Assembly: GCA_021159405.1 (NCBI GenBank)
Contig: JAGGRX010000003.1
Location: forward strand, 1 to 16,474
Origin: Candidatus Bipolaricaulota bacterium
Lineage (GTDB): Bacteria > Bipolaricaulota > Bipolaricaulia > Bipolaricaulales > Bipolaricaulaceae
DNA: 16,474 bases
Direction: 5' to 3'
A model generated the notes under the pieces. It worked only from the letters and a program-made list of their open reading frames with translations, was not told the DNA's origin and did not search any database. The translations under genes were made by a program, and so were the position numbers. This document shows, piece after piece, positions 1 to 6,160 of this stretch (its first letter is position 1; each line of letters begins with the position of its first letter).

Positions 1-50
1 GTGCAGGTCCTCCGCCACCAGGCCGCGGGCGTAGAGGGCGCGACCTGCAC
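1..50. repeat. 9-bp inverted repeat bounding an apparently flipped segment of mnmA
   Basis: GTGCAGGTC at 1-9 is the exact reverse complement of GACCTGCAC at 42-50. The 32 bases between them read as mnmA only when reverse-complemented. The first arm lies exactly at the first base of the window, as expected if a contig ends in a fold-back at this point. A true inversion between the two arms cannot be excluded from this sequence. Confidence 0.75.
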
Positions 51-269
51 TGGATAGCTGGCGAGCCTCCTGGAAAGCGGTTCGAATGCCAGGTCCAGAT
101 ACGCTACCGCGCCCCCGCTGCCCGCGCCCAGGTGGCGCTCGAAGGGGACAAAGCCCGGGTGGAGTTCCAGGAGCCCCAACGGGCAGTTACCCCGGGGCAG
201 GCGGCCGTGTTCTACCGGGGGGAGGAGGTGTTGGGAGGGGGGATCATCGCTCAAGCCCTGTCCCGCTGA
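3..269 (+). CDS. mnmA: tRNA-specific 2-thiouridylase MnmA, C-terminal part (5' partial)
   Basis: This is the 3' end of mnmA. MnmA thiolates the wobble uridine (U34) of tRNA for Lys, Glu and Gln in the cytoplasm, using ATP and sulfur relayed by a persulfide chain. The visible part is the C-terminal beta-barrel domain: DLHWIAGEPP, then IRYRAP, EPQRAVTPGQAAVFY and EVLGGGII, which are family hallmarks in the right order next to the stop at 267-269. The reading is convincing only from about position 42. Bases 1-41 in this frame give a Pro/Gly/Arg-rich stretch that does not fit. However, the reverse complement of bases 1-50 reads GRALYARGLVAEDLH, exactly what should precede the W at 51. The left edge therefore seems locally inverted, either an assembly fold-back or a real small inversion. 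The gene is convergent with the aminotransferase, with 47 bases between the two stops. Confidence 0.85.
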   Translation, partial: AGPPPPGRGRRGRDLHWIAGEPPGKRFECQVQIRYRAPAARAQVALEGDKARVEFQEPQRAVTPGQAAVFYRGEEVLGGGIIAQALSR

Positions 270-274
270 GACAC

Positions 275-304
275 AAAAAACCGGCGCCTGTGGAAGGGCG
301 CCGG
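275..304 (-). terminator. Intrinsic terminator of the minus-strand operon
   Basis: A perfect 8-bp stem (CCGGCGCC at 281-288, GGCGCCGG at 297-304) has an 8-base loop. Six A residues at 275-280 become a T-run just after the hairpin on the minus strand. It lies 12 bases past the aminotransferase stop. No T-run follows on the plus strand, so it is a proper terminator only for the leftward operon, though the hairpin may also protect the mnmA 3' end. Confidence 0.85.
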
Positions 305-316
305 CCGAAAGGATCC

Positions 317-1540
317 TTATAGACTCTGGCCTGTGGAAAGGCCGGCCAGTTCCTCCTCTACCACCTTGCCCAGGCGGCGGATGCCCTCTTCGATCTCTTC
401 CCGTGTGGCCTCGGAAAAGCAAAGACGGAGCGTGTTCTTGCCGCTTCCGTCCACGAAGAACGGGGTCCCGATCACGTAGGCCACCTTGTGCTCAAGCGCC
501 CGCTTGAGCATCCTCTCGGTATCCACCTGCTCGGGAAGCCGCACCCAGAGGAACAAGCCCCCTTCCGGCCTGGTCCAGGAGATGCCCTCTGCCTTGGGCA
601 TATACCGCTCCAGGGCCTGGAGCATGGCGTCCCGCTTGAGCCGATAGTGCTCACACAGCTTGCGCACGTGGGCCGAAAGATCGTGCTCCAGCATGAACCG
701 GGCGGCGATGCGCTGGATGAGCGCGGAGGTGCAAAGGTCGGTGGCCTGTTTCATGGTGACCACCTTCTCCACCAGCTCCTTGGGCCCGGCTAGCGCCCCC
801 AGCCTCAAGCCCGCGGCCAGCACCTTGGAGAACGTGAACAGCACGATCACCCGCTCCTCATCCAAGGCCGCCACGGGCGGCACGGGCTCCCCGGAGAACC
901 GCAGCTTGCGGTAGGGCATGTCCTCGACCACCAAAAGCCCCTCCCGGGAAGCGATCTCAAGGAGCCCCTTTCGTTTTTCCAACGACCAGGTGATCCCCGA
1001 GGGGTTTTGGAAGTCGGGCACCACATAGATGAGCTTGGGCCGATGGCCCTCTTTCCTGGCGCGGGCGATCGCCCCCTCAAGGTGGTCAAGGTCCATGCCG
1101 TCCTCAAGAAGCGGGATCCCCACGAGCTGGGCCTCCAATGCCCGGAAGGCTTGGATGGCCCCAAGATACGTGGGTAGGCTCACGAAAACAGCGTCGCCGG
1201 GGTCAATGAACGTCTTGGCCACGAGATCCAACCCCTGCTGGGAGGCGCTGGTGATGATCACCTGGTCCATCTCGTAATGGAGCCCATCCTGGGAAAACCA
1301 GTCGATGAGGGCGGCCCGCAAGGGGCGCTTGCCCTCTGTCGTCGTGTACTGGAGCGATTTCTTGTAGTTGTTCAGGATCTCATCTGCGGCGAGCTCTGCC
1401 AGGATCTTGCGCGGGAAGGTGTCAGGATCCGGCAACCCTCCGGCGAACGAAATGATCTCCGGCTGCTCGGTGAGTTTTAAGAGCTCCCGAAGTACCGATC
1501 TTCGCGCCTTTGAGGCGCGGCGGGCAAATAGCGAACTCAT
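317..1540 (-). CDS. PLP-dependent class I/II aminotransferase (LysN/ARO8-like)
   Basis: A fold-type I aminotransferase of 407 residues that moves amino groups between an amino acid and a 2-oxo acid, using pyridoxal phosphate in the cytoplasm. Visible motifs are the N-terminal SFAGGLPDP (31-39) and TSASQQGLDL (97-106). FQNPSG (177-182) holds the ring-side Asn179, VVEDMPY (204-210) holds Asp207 and Tyr210, and FTFSKVLAAGLRLG has Lys239 as the probable Schiff-base lysine. NTLRLCFS near the end holds the carboxylate-binding Arg. The layout fits the 2-aminoadipate/aromatic aminotransferase (LysN, ARO8, GntR-MocR-like) group, but the true substrate cannot be read. I chose the ATG at 1540: AAAGGGG lies upstream of it, and homology begins there. 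The next upstream ATG (1594) would add 18 unlikely residues and overlap the PAP2 gene. It is the last gene of the rnpA-greA-lysS operon, 14 bases after the PAP2 stop. Confidence 0.9.
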   Translation of the reverse strand: MSSLFARRASKARRSVLRELLKLTEQPEIISFAGGLPDPDTFPRKILAELAADEILNNYKKSLQYTTTEGKRPLRAALIDWFSQDGLHYEMDQVIITSASQQGLDLVAKTFIDPGDAVFVSLPTYLGAIQAFRALEAQLVGIPLLEDGMDLDHLEGAIARARKEGHRPKLIYVVPDFQNPSGITWSLEKRKGLLEIASREGLLVVEDMPYRKLRFSGEPVPPVAALDEERVIVLFTFSKVLAAGLRLGALAGPKELVEKVVTMKQATDLCTSALIQRIAARFMLEHDLSAHVRKLCEHYRLKRDAMLQALERYMPKAEGISWTRPEGGLFLWVRLPEQVDTERMLKRALEHKVAYVIGTPFFVDGSGKNTLRLCFSEATREEIEEGIRRLGKVVEEELAGLSTGQSL

Positions 1541-1554
1541 AAAAACCACCCCTT

Positions 1555-2142
1555 TCAGTGGATTAACGCACAAAAGAGCGGGGCCAGAAGGCACGACATA
1601 AAGCTGCCCAGCACTGCCCCCCCGATCACGTCCATGGGGAAGTGTTCCCGTAGGTAGATCCTGGACAGCCCGATCGCCCCGGCAACGAGATAAGTGAGGA
1701 GCACGTTGGGCCAGGCCGGATAGAAGAAAGCGATGAGATAGGCGATCCCAAACGCGGTGGTGGCGTGCCCGGAGGGGAAGGCGTGGATATCCAGGGCGGC
1801 TGTGCGGCTGGGGTAGACATGGCCCAGCCGCGTCGGCCTGGGTCTGGCAAAGAAGGCCTTGAACAGGCGCAGCACGGTGATCTCCACCATGACCACGGCC
1901 AAGGATACGAGGACATTCCTGTGGTCAGAAGGACCGCCGAACAGGATCAGATACAGGGCCAAAAGCCCCCAGATGTAGCCGTCCCCCAGGTAGGTGGCCA
2001 GGACCCAGATCCCGTCCAGTCGCCTGAGAAACGGGTTTTCGCTCACCCATTCCAGGGCCAGCTCGTCCCAAGCCAGCGCCCGTTCTCCCAGGCGATCGAG
2101 GAAGTTCCCCAGGCGAACGGCCACCGAACCTGTGCCGATCAT
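1555..2142 (-). CDS. PAP2-family membrane phosphatase
   Basis: An integral membrane acid phosphatase of the PAP2 superfamily, 195 residues, with the three signature blocks in order: KAFFARPRP (Lys95 to Pro103, the KxxxxxxRP block), PSGH (123-126) and SRIYLREHFPMD (160-171, with Arg161, nucleophile His167 and Asp171). Four to five hydrophobic segments are seen, at about 45-70, 77-98, 128-142, 146-162 and 171-193. Members remove phosphate from lipid substrates such as undecaprenyl diphosphate, phosphatidic acid or phosphatidylglycerophosphate; the substrate here is unknown. The ATG overlaps the lysS stop as ATGA, and GGGGGAG lies just upstream, so translation is probably coupled to lysS. A role in recycling the undecaprenyl carrier is possible but is inference only. 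Confidence 0.93.
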   Translation of the reverse strand: MIGTGSVAVRLGNFLDRLGERALAWDELALEWVSENPFLRRLDGIWVLATYLGDGYIWGLLALYLILFGGPSDHRNVLVSLAVVMVEITVLRLFKAFFARPRPTRLGHVYPSRTAALDIHAFPSGHATTAFGIAYLIAFFYPAWPNVLLTYLVAGAIGLSRIYLREHFPMDVIGGAVLGSFMSCLLAPLFCALIH

Positions 2143-3617
2143 CTTCTCTCCCCCACAAGCGGAAAGGCGATGACCTCGCGGATGCAGGTGGCGCCGGTGA
2201 GCACCATCACCAAGCGGTCGATGCCGATGCCTATCCCAGCTGCCGGGGGCATCCCCTGTTCCAGGTCCCGCAAGAAGTCCTCGTCGATCCTCTGGGCCTC
2301 CTCATCCCCGGCGGCCCGGAGGCCCTCTTGGGCCAGGAAGCGCTGCCTTTGTTCGTCCGGGTCGTTGAGCTCGGAGAAGGCGTTGGCGATCTCCATGCCA
2401 GCGATGAAAAGCTCGAATCGCTCGGTGAGCTCCGGCCGGCCCCGCTTCCTTTTGGCCAAAGGTGAGATATCGATGGGGTAGTCCACCACGAAGGTAGGGT
2501 TCCATAGAGCAGGCTGAGCTTGCGTCTCGAGTAGGTACTCGATCACCTTCCCTTTCGGCCCCTCCTTCAGGTGTTCGGGAACCTCGATCCCCTTTCGCTC
2601 AAGTTCCTCCAAAAGCTCGGGAAGCGGCTTCTCTGGATCGGCCCCGCTCGTCTCCGCTACGAGCTCGAGCAAGGGGACCCGACGCCACGGTCGGGAAAAG
2701 TCCACCTCGCGACCGTCGTATTCTAGCCGGTGGCCTCCGCTTACAGCAAGGACACACCGCTCGATCATCTCCTCGGCGAGGGCCATGGCGTCCTGGTAGT
2801 CCGCGTATGCCTGGTAGGCTTCCAGGGCGGTGAATTCCGGATTGTGTTCGGTAGAGATCCCCTCGTTGCGGAAGTTCTTGCCGATCTCGTACACCCGCTC
2901 CAAGCCCCCCACGAGCAGTCGCTTGAGGTAGAGTTCCGGGGCGATCCTCAGGTAAAGGTCCCGGTCAAGCACGTTGTGATGGGTCACAAATGGGCGTGCC
3001 ATGGCCCCGCCCGGGATGGGCTGGAGGATGGGGGTCTCCACCTCGATGAACCCCCGGTCGTCGAGGAAGGAGCGGATCGTCTTCAACACCAAGGCCCGCT
3101 GCTTTAGAATCCGGCGGCTGTTTTCGTTTACGATCAGGTCCAAAGCCCGGTGGCGATAGCGTTTCTCCACGTCCTGAAGGCCGTGCCACTTCTCCGGCAG
3201 CGGCCGCAGCGACTTGGCCAAAAGCTGGTAGCCCTGGACCTCCACCGACAGCTCCCCGGTCTTGGTGGTGATGACCTCGCCCCATGCCCCTACGATGTCC
3301 CCGAGATCGAGCATGTCCACGAACAGGCGATAGGACTCATCCCCCAACGACCTTTGGGAGACGAAGAGCTGGATGGTACCGGTGCGGTCCTGGAGCACGG
3401 CGAAGGCGATCCGGCCCATCCGCCGGAGGGCCATGATCCTCCCTGCCACCCGGACCTCGGTGCCGGTGCGGGCCTCCGGGCCGAGGTCGGGGAAGGCAGC
3501 CCTCACCTCCACAGCGGTGTGAGTCCGCTCGAACCGATAGGGGAAGGGATCGATCCCCAGGGCGCGAAGGCGGGACAGCTTCTCGCGCCGGGCCGCGATG
3601 AGGTCGGCCTCAGCCAT
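2139..3617 (-). CDS. lysS: Lysyl-tRNA synthetase, class II
   Basis: Charges tRNA-Lys with lysine in the cytoplasm. It has 492 residues, the usual size for bacterial class II LysRS. An N-terminal OB-fold anticodon-binding domain spans about 55-135 (VRVAGRIMALRRMGRIAF, then LQDRTGTIQLF). The catalytic domain starts near 165, with motif 1 around GFIEVETPILQPIPGGA (189-205), motif 2 at YEIGKNFRNEGISTEHNPEF (243-262) and motif 3 at GIGIGIDRLVMVL (461-473, with Arg468). The end, IREVIAFPL, is the usual bacterial ending. The start ATG overlaps the greA stop as TGATG, with GAGAGGGG upstream, which indicates tight coupling. The greA-lysS order is common in bacteria. Nothing is missing or unusual. Confidence 0.98.
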   Translation of the reverse strand: MAEADLIAARREKLSRLRALGIDPFPYRFERTHTAVEVRAAFPDLGPEARTGTEVRVAGRIMALRRMGRIAFAVLQDRTGTIQLFVSQRSLGDESYRLFVDMLDLGDIVGAWGEVITTKTGELSVEVQGYQLLAKSLRPLPEKWHGLQDVEKRYRHRALDLIVNENSRRILKQRALVLKTIRSFLDDRGFIEVETPILQPIPGGAMARPFVTHHNVLDRDLYLRIAPELYLKRLLVGGLERVYEIGKNFRNEGISTEHNPEFTALEAYQAYADYQDAMALAEEMIERCVLAVSGGHRLEYDGREVDFSRPWRRVPLLELVAETSGADPEKPLPELLEELERKGIEVPEHLKEGPKGKVIEYLLETQAQPALWNPTFVVDYPIDISPLAKRKRGRPELTERFELFIAGMEIANAFSELNDPDEQRQRFLAQEGLRAAGDEEAQRIDEDFLRDLEQGMPPAAGIGIGIDRLVMVLTGATCIREVIAFPLVGERR

Positions 3618-4096
3618 CAGCCCCTCTCGATCCCCAGGATGCGATACTTGAGCTTCCCCGCAGGGGTCTGCACCACGATGGTCTCTCCCCTGGAGTGCCC
3701 CATGAGGGCCTCCCCAACCGGAGAGTCGATCCCAATTCGATTCCGAAGGAGATCCACCTCGGCCGGAGACACCAGGGTATAGGTCTCAAATGCCCTGGTC
3801 TCGGTGTCCTCAAGGGTCACCCGGGTGCCGATCCCCACTTGGTCGGCTCGGATCTCGTCCTCGGAGATGATCCGGGCGTTCTCCAAAAGCTCCCGCAGGC
3901 GGCGTACCTCCCGCTCGATGAATTCCTGCTCTTCCTTGAGGTAGATGTACTCCTTGTTCTCCCTAAGGTCACCCCCATGGGCTTTGGCCTCCTTGAGGCG
4001 CTCAGGGATCTCCTTGTAGAGCCTGTGCTCAAGACGCTCCAGCTCTGCTTTGTTTCGCTCGTAGCCCTCTTTCGTCAGGAGTATCTCCTGGGCCAT
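3617..4096 (-). CDS. greA: Transcription elongation factor GreA
   Basis: Rescues backtracked RNA polymerase by stimulating its own RNA cleavage. It has 159 residues with the standard two-domain plan: an N-terminal coiled coil (about 8-80) reaching through the secondary channel, and a C-terminal FKBP-like domain (about 85-157) with SPVGEALMGHSRGETI and TPAGKLKYRILGI. The tip reads HGGDLRENKEY. Asp43 and Glu46 match the two acidic residues needed for cleavage, so this is a true Gre factor and not a Gfh-type inhibitor. Compared with the common HGDLSENAEY there is one extra glycine before the Asp. The start is fixed by LTKEGYE homology at residues 7-13 and by a strong GGGAGGTG at 4108-4101. The gene begins inside the 3' end of rnpA, with a 68-base overlap. 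Confidence 0.97.
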   Translation of the reverse strand: MAQEILLTKEGYERNKAELERLEHRLYKEIPERLKEAKAHGGDLRENKEYIYLKEEQEFIEREVRRLRELLENARIISEDEIRADQVGIGTRVTLEDTETRAFETYTLVSPAEVDLLRNRIGIDSPVGEALMGHSRGETIVVQTPAGKLKYRILGIERG

Positions 4097-4436
4097 TCCA
4101 CACCTCCCTGAACTCCTGCAAAAACCTGCGGGCGATCTCCCCAGGCCGGAGGCAGGCTACCTCGGGCCGGGGGATCACCACCACATCGCAGTGTGCAAAA
4201 AGCTCCTTGTGTGTCCTGAAACCCTCTCGCACACCCCTCCGTATCCGGTTGCGGACCACGGCCTTGCCCACCTTGCGACTCACGATGACCAAAAGCCGCG
4301 GGGTGGGGTCCTCCTTTCTCAGGATACGGAAAGAGAACATGCTCCCGTCCCGGCGGACCCCCTCCCGAAACACCCGGTCGATCTCACTCCGAAGCCTTAA
4401 GCGGTGAGCCCGCCCAAAGCCCTGATCCTTATCCAC
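4029..4436 (-). CDS. rnpA: Ribonuclease P protein component
   Basis: The small basic protein subunit that helps the RNase P RNA remove 5' leaders from pre-tRNA. The 135 residues from a GTG at 4436 show the family pattern: HRLRLRSEIDRVFREG (11-26), then FSFRIL, LLVIVSRKVGKAVVRNRIRRGVRE with the RNR signature near 62-64, and DVVVIPRP (84-91). The start is uncertain. A run of seven Gs lies about 12 bases upstream of the GTG, which is long for a Shine-Dalgarno. The open frame continues far upstream to 5063, but that part is only the antisense of pyk. After the usual end (QEFREVW, 107-113) there is a charged 22-residue tail that runs 68 bases into greA. There is no rpmH upstream, unlike the usual rpmH-rnpA order. 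It is the first gene of the leftward operon. Confidence 0.86.
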   Translation of the reverse strand: MDKDQGFGRAHRLRLRSEIDRVFREGVRRDGSMFSFRILRKEDPTPRLLVIVSRKVGKAVVRNRIRRGVREGFRTHKELFAHCDVVVIPRPEVACLRPGEIARRFLQEFREVWNGPGDTPDERGLRAKQSRAGAS

Positions 4437-4494
4437 GAAAAAGCTTATCCCCCCCTTATCCGGGCCGCAACTGGTGACCAAAAGCCTACCGGAG

Positions 4495-4500
4495 TATGCT
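4495..4500 (+). promoter_or_regulatory. Possible -10 element for pyk, suggesting a leaderless mRNA
   Basis: TATGCT at 4495-4500 fits TANNNT and sits 8 bases before the pyk ATG, so transcription would start at or within about two bases of the start codon. The nearest purine-rich block, GGAG at 4491-4494, is 14 bases from the ATG, too far for a good Shine-Dalgarno. The -35 region (TGGTGA, 17 bases upstream) is weak. This is inference from spacing only. Confidence 0.35.
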
Positions 4501-4508
4501 CCCTTGGG

Positions 4509-5885
4509 ATGAAGCGGACCAAGATCGTGGCCACCTTGGGGCCCAGTTCCTCCACCCCTGATGTGATCGCCGCCATGGCGGAGGCGGGGATGAACGTGGC
4601 CCGGATCAACGTCTCCCATGGGACGGTTGCACAGCATGAGGCGCTGGCGAGCAGGGTGCGGGAGGTGGCCCGCACGCTGGGGCAGCCCCTGGGCCTCATG
4701 CTCGACACCCGGGGGCCCGAGGTACGGGTGGGGAAACTCGCCCAGCCGATGCAGCTCAAGACGGGCGACGAGGTGCTCCTGGGGAGGCGAGGGATACCGG
4801 TCAACTACGAGGGGCTGGCGGAAGACGTGCCGGTGGGAGCGCAGGTGCTCCTTGCCGATGGGCGCATTTCGCTTCGGGTGATGGGAAAGGAATCGGGGAC
4901 CCTGCGCCTTCGAGTGGAACGGGGCGGGGTGTTGGAGTCGGGGAAGAGGGTGAGCGTGCCCGGGGTACGCCTTGCGCTCCCTCCCCTTTCCCCGGCGGAC
5001 AAGGAGTCCCTCAAGATGGCCCAGGAGCTTTCCTTTGAGTTCGTGGCCCTGTCCTTCGTCCAAGGCCCGGAAGACATAGTGAGGGCTCGCCGGGAGCTGG
5101 GTCCTGGGCCGTGGCTGATCGCCAAGGTGGAGACCGCGGAAGCGGTGAAGAACATGGCCAAAATCGTGGCCGCAGCCGACGGGGCCATGGTGGCCCGGGG
5201 GGACCTGGGGGTGGAGGTGGACCTATATCGAGTGCCCCTGGTCCAGCGAAAGCTCGTGGACCTATGCAACGCCCACGCCAAGCCGGTGGTGGTGGCCACC
5301 CAGATGCTGGAGTCCATGGTGAACTCGCCCGTTCCCACCCGGGCGGAGGTGGCGGACGTGGCTGCCGCTGTGTGGGATGGCGCCGACGGGGTAATGCTCT
5401 CGGAGGAGACCGCGGTCGGACGTTACCCGGTGGAGGCCGTCCAGGCCATGGCAGCGGCCTGTCGGGCGGCGGAGTGTGGGGAGGTGGAGATCCGAGTGCC
5501 GGGCTTGGCCCCGGAGCTCGTGGGCCAGGTGCCCGCCGCCATCGCCCAGGCCGCCTGCCACATAGCCGAAGAGATAAGGGCGGCGGCCATCGTCTGTGCC
5601 ACCTTTTCCGGTTGGACGGCGAGGCTCCTTTCCTCCTTCAGGCCCGGGATCCCCATCGTCGCTACCACCCCGGTGGATGAGACGGCGAGGCGACTTACCC
5701 TGGTGTGGGGGGTGATTCCCCTCAAGGTAGAACGCCAGAATACCCCTGATGCCCTGGCCGCCGCCGCGGTGGCCGCAGCGAAGGACGAGGGACTGATCTC
5801 CCCAGGCGATCGGGTGGTGTTCACCGCCGGGCTTCCCTTCTGGCAAGCCGGCACCACCAACCTGGTGCGGGTGATCGAAGCTTAG
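4509..5885 (+). CDS. pyk: Pyruvate kinase
   Basis: Last step of glycolysis: transfers phosphate from phosphoenolpyruvate to ADP, giving pyruvate and ATP. The 458 residues start MKRTKIVATLGPSS, the normal family start, so the ATG at 4509 is firm although the open frame extends 35 codons further upstream. Visible features are RINVSHG (active-site Arg and Asn, with Val where Phe is common), DTRGPEVR leading into the B domain, WLIAKVE with the catalytic Lys and metal-binding Glu, MVARGDLGVE with the metal-binding Asp, and SEETAVGRYPVEAV. The Thr and Glu in TRGPE match the pattern linked in the literature to potassium dependence; this is inferred only. A C-terminal domain of normal length is present, with no extra PEP-utiliser domain. 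It is transcribed divergently from rnpA across 72 bases and ends 17 bases from the convergent xseB. Confidence 0.98.
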   Translation: MKRTKIVATLGPSSSTPDVIAAMAEAGMNVARINVSHGTVAQHEALASRVREVARTLGQPLGLMLDTRGPEVRVGKLAQPMQLKTGDEVLLGRRGIPVNYEGLAEDVPVGAQVLLADGRISLRVMGKESGTLRLRVERGGVLESGKRVSVPGVRLALPPLSPADKESLKMAQELSFEFVALSFVQGPEDIVRARRELGPGPWLIAKVETAEAVKNMAKIVAAADGAMVARGDLGVEVDLYRVPLVQRKLVDLCNAHAKPVVVATQMLESMVNSPVPTRAEVADVAAAVWDGADGVMLSEETAVGRYPVEAVQAMAAACRAAECGEVEIRVPGLAPELVGQVPAAIAQAACHIAEEIRAAAIVCATFSGWTARLLSSFRPGIPIVATTPVDETARRLTLVWGVIPLKVERQNTPDALAAAAVAAAKDEGLISPGDRVVFTAGLPFWQAGTTNLVRVIEA

Positions 5886-5902
5886 GAAAGCCAGGTCTAT
5901 TT

Positions 5903-6160
5903 TTAGAACGGAACCTCTCCTTCCTCCGGCGGGGCTTCTTGAGGAGTCTCCTCCGTCTCCCGCTCCAGGCGTTCGGTGATCCTTTTCACCTGCATCTCCG
6001 CCTGGGTGAGCTTCTTCCGGCACAGGCTCACCAGGTTCGCCGCCTCCTCCACCAGGGCGGAGAGCTCGTCGATGTCCACTTCCCCCCGCTCGATCCGTTC
6101 CAGGATTTCGTCCAATCGTTTCACCGCCTGGGCATAAGAAAGCTCAGCCCCTTGTTCCAT
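5903..6160 (-). CDS. xseB: Exodeoxyribonuclease VII small subunit
   Basis: Small helical subunit of exonuclease VII, which degrades single-stranded DNA from both ends into oligonucleotides. It has 85 residues with the family core LSYAQAVKRLDEILERIERG, then DIDELSALVEEAANLV and CRKKLTQAE, followed by a charged Glu/Pro-rich tail. Several XseB copies bind along the XseA coiled coil. The ATG overlaps the xseA 3' end by 17 bases and has a strong GGAGGGGAGG just upstream, so the two subunits are co-expressed. No clear terminator hairpin is seen in the 17 bases before the convergent pyk stop. Confidence 0.95.
   Translation of the reverse strand: MEQGAELSYAQAVKRLDEILERIERGEVDIDELSALVEEAANLVSLCRKKLTQAEMQVKRITERLERETEETPQEAPPEEGEVPF

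Noticed and set aside
1765..2481. Plus-strand open frame opposite the PAP2 and lysS genes
   Set aside because: It spans the junction of two well-supported minus-strand genes and shows no recognisable domain.
4437..5063. Long minus-strand open frame that extends rnpA upstream, opposite the first half of pyk
   Set aside because: It is antisense to a clearly coding pyk region, has a low-complexity His/Pro/Arg/Gly composition, and shows no family pattern. Only the part from about 4436 downwards resembles RnpA.
5886..5902. Gap between the convergent pyk and xseB stops, checked for a terminator
   Set aside because: Only 17 bases with no stem-loop; a short T-run alone is not enough.
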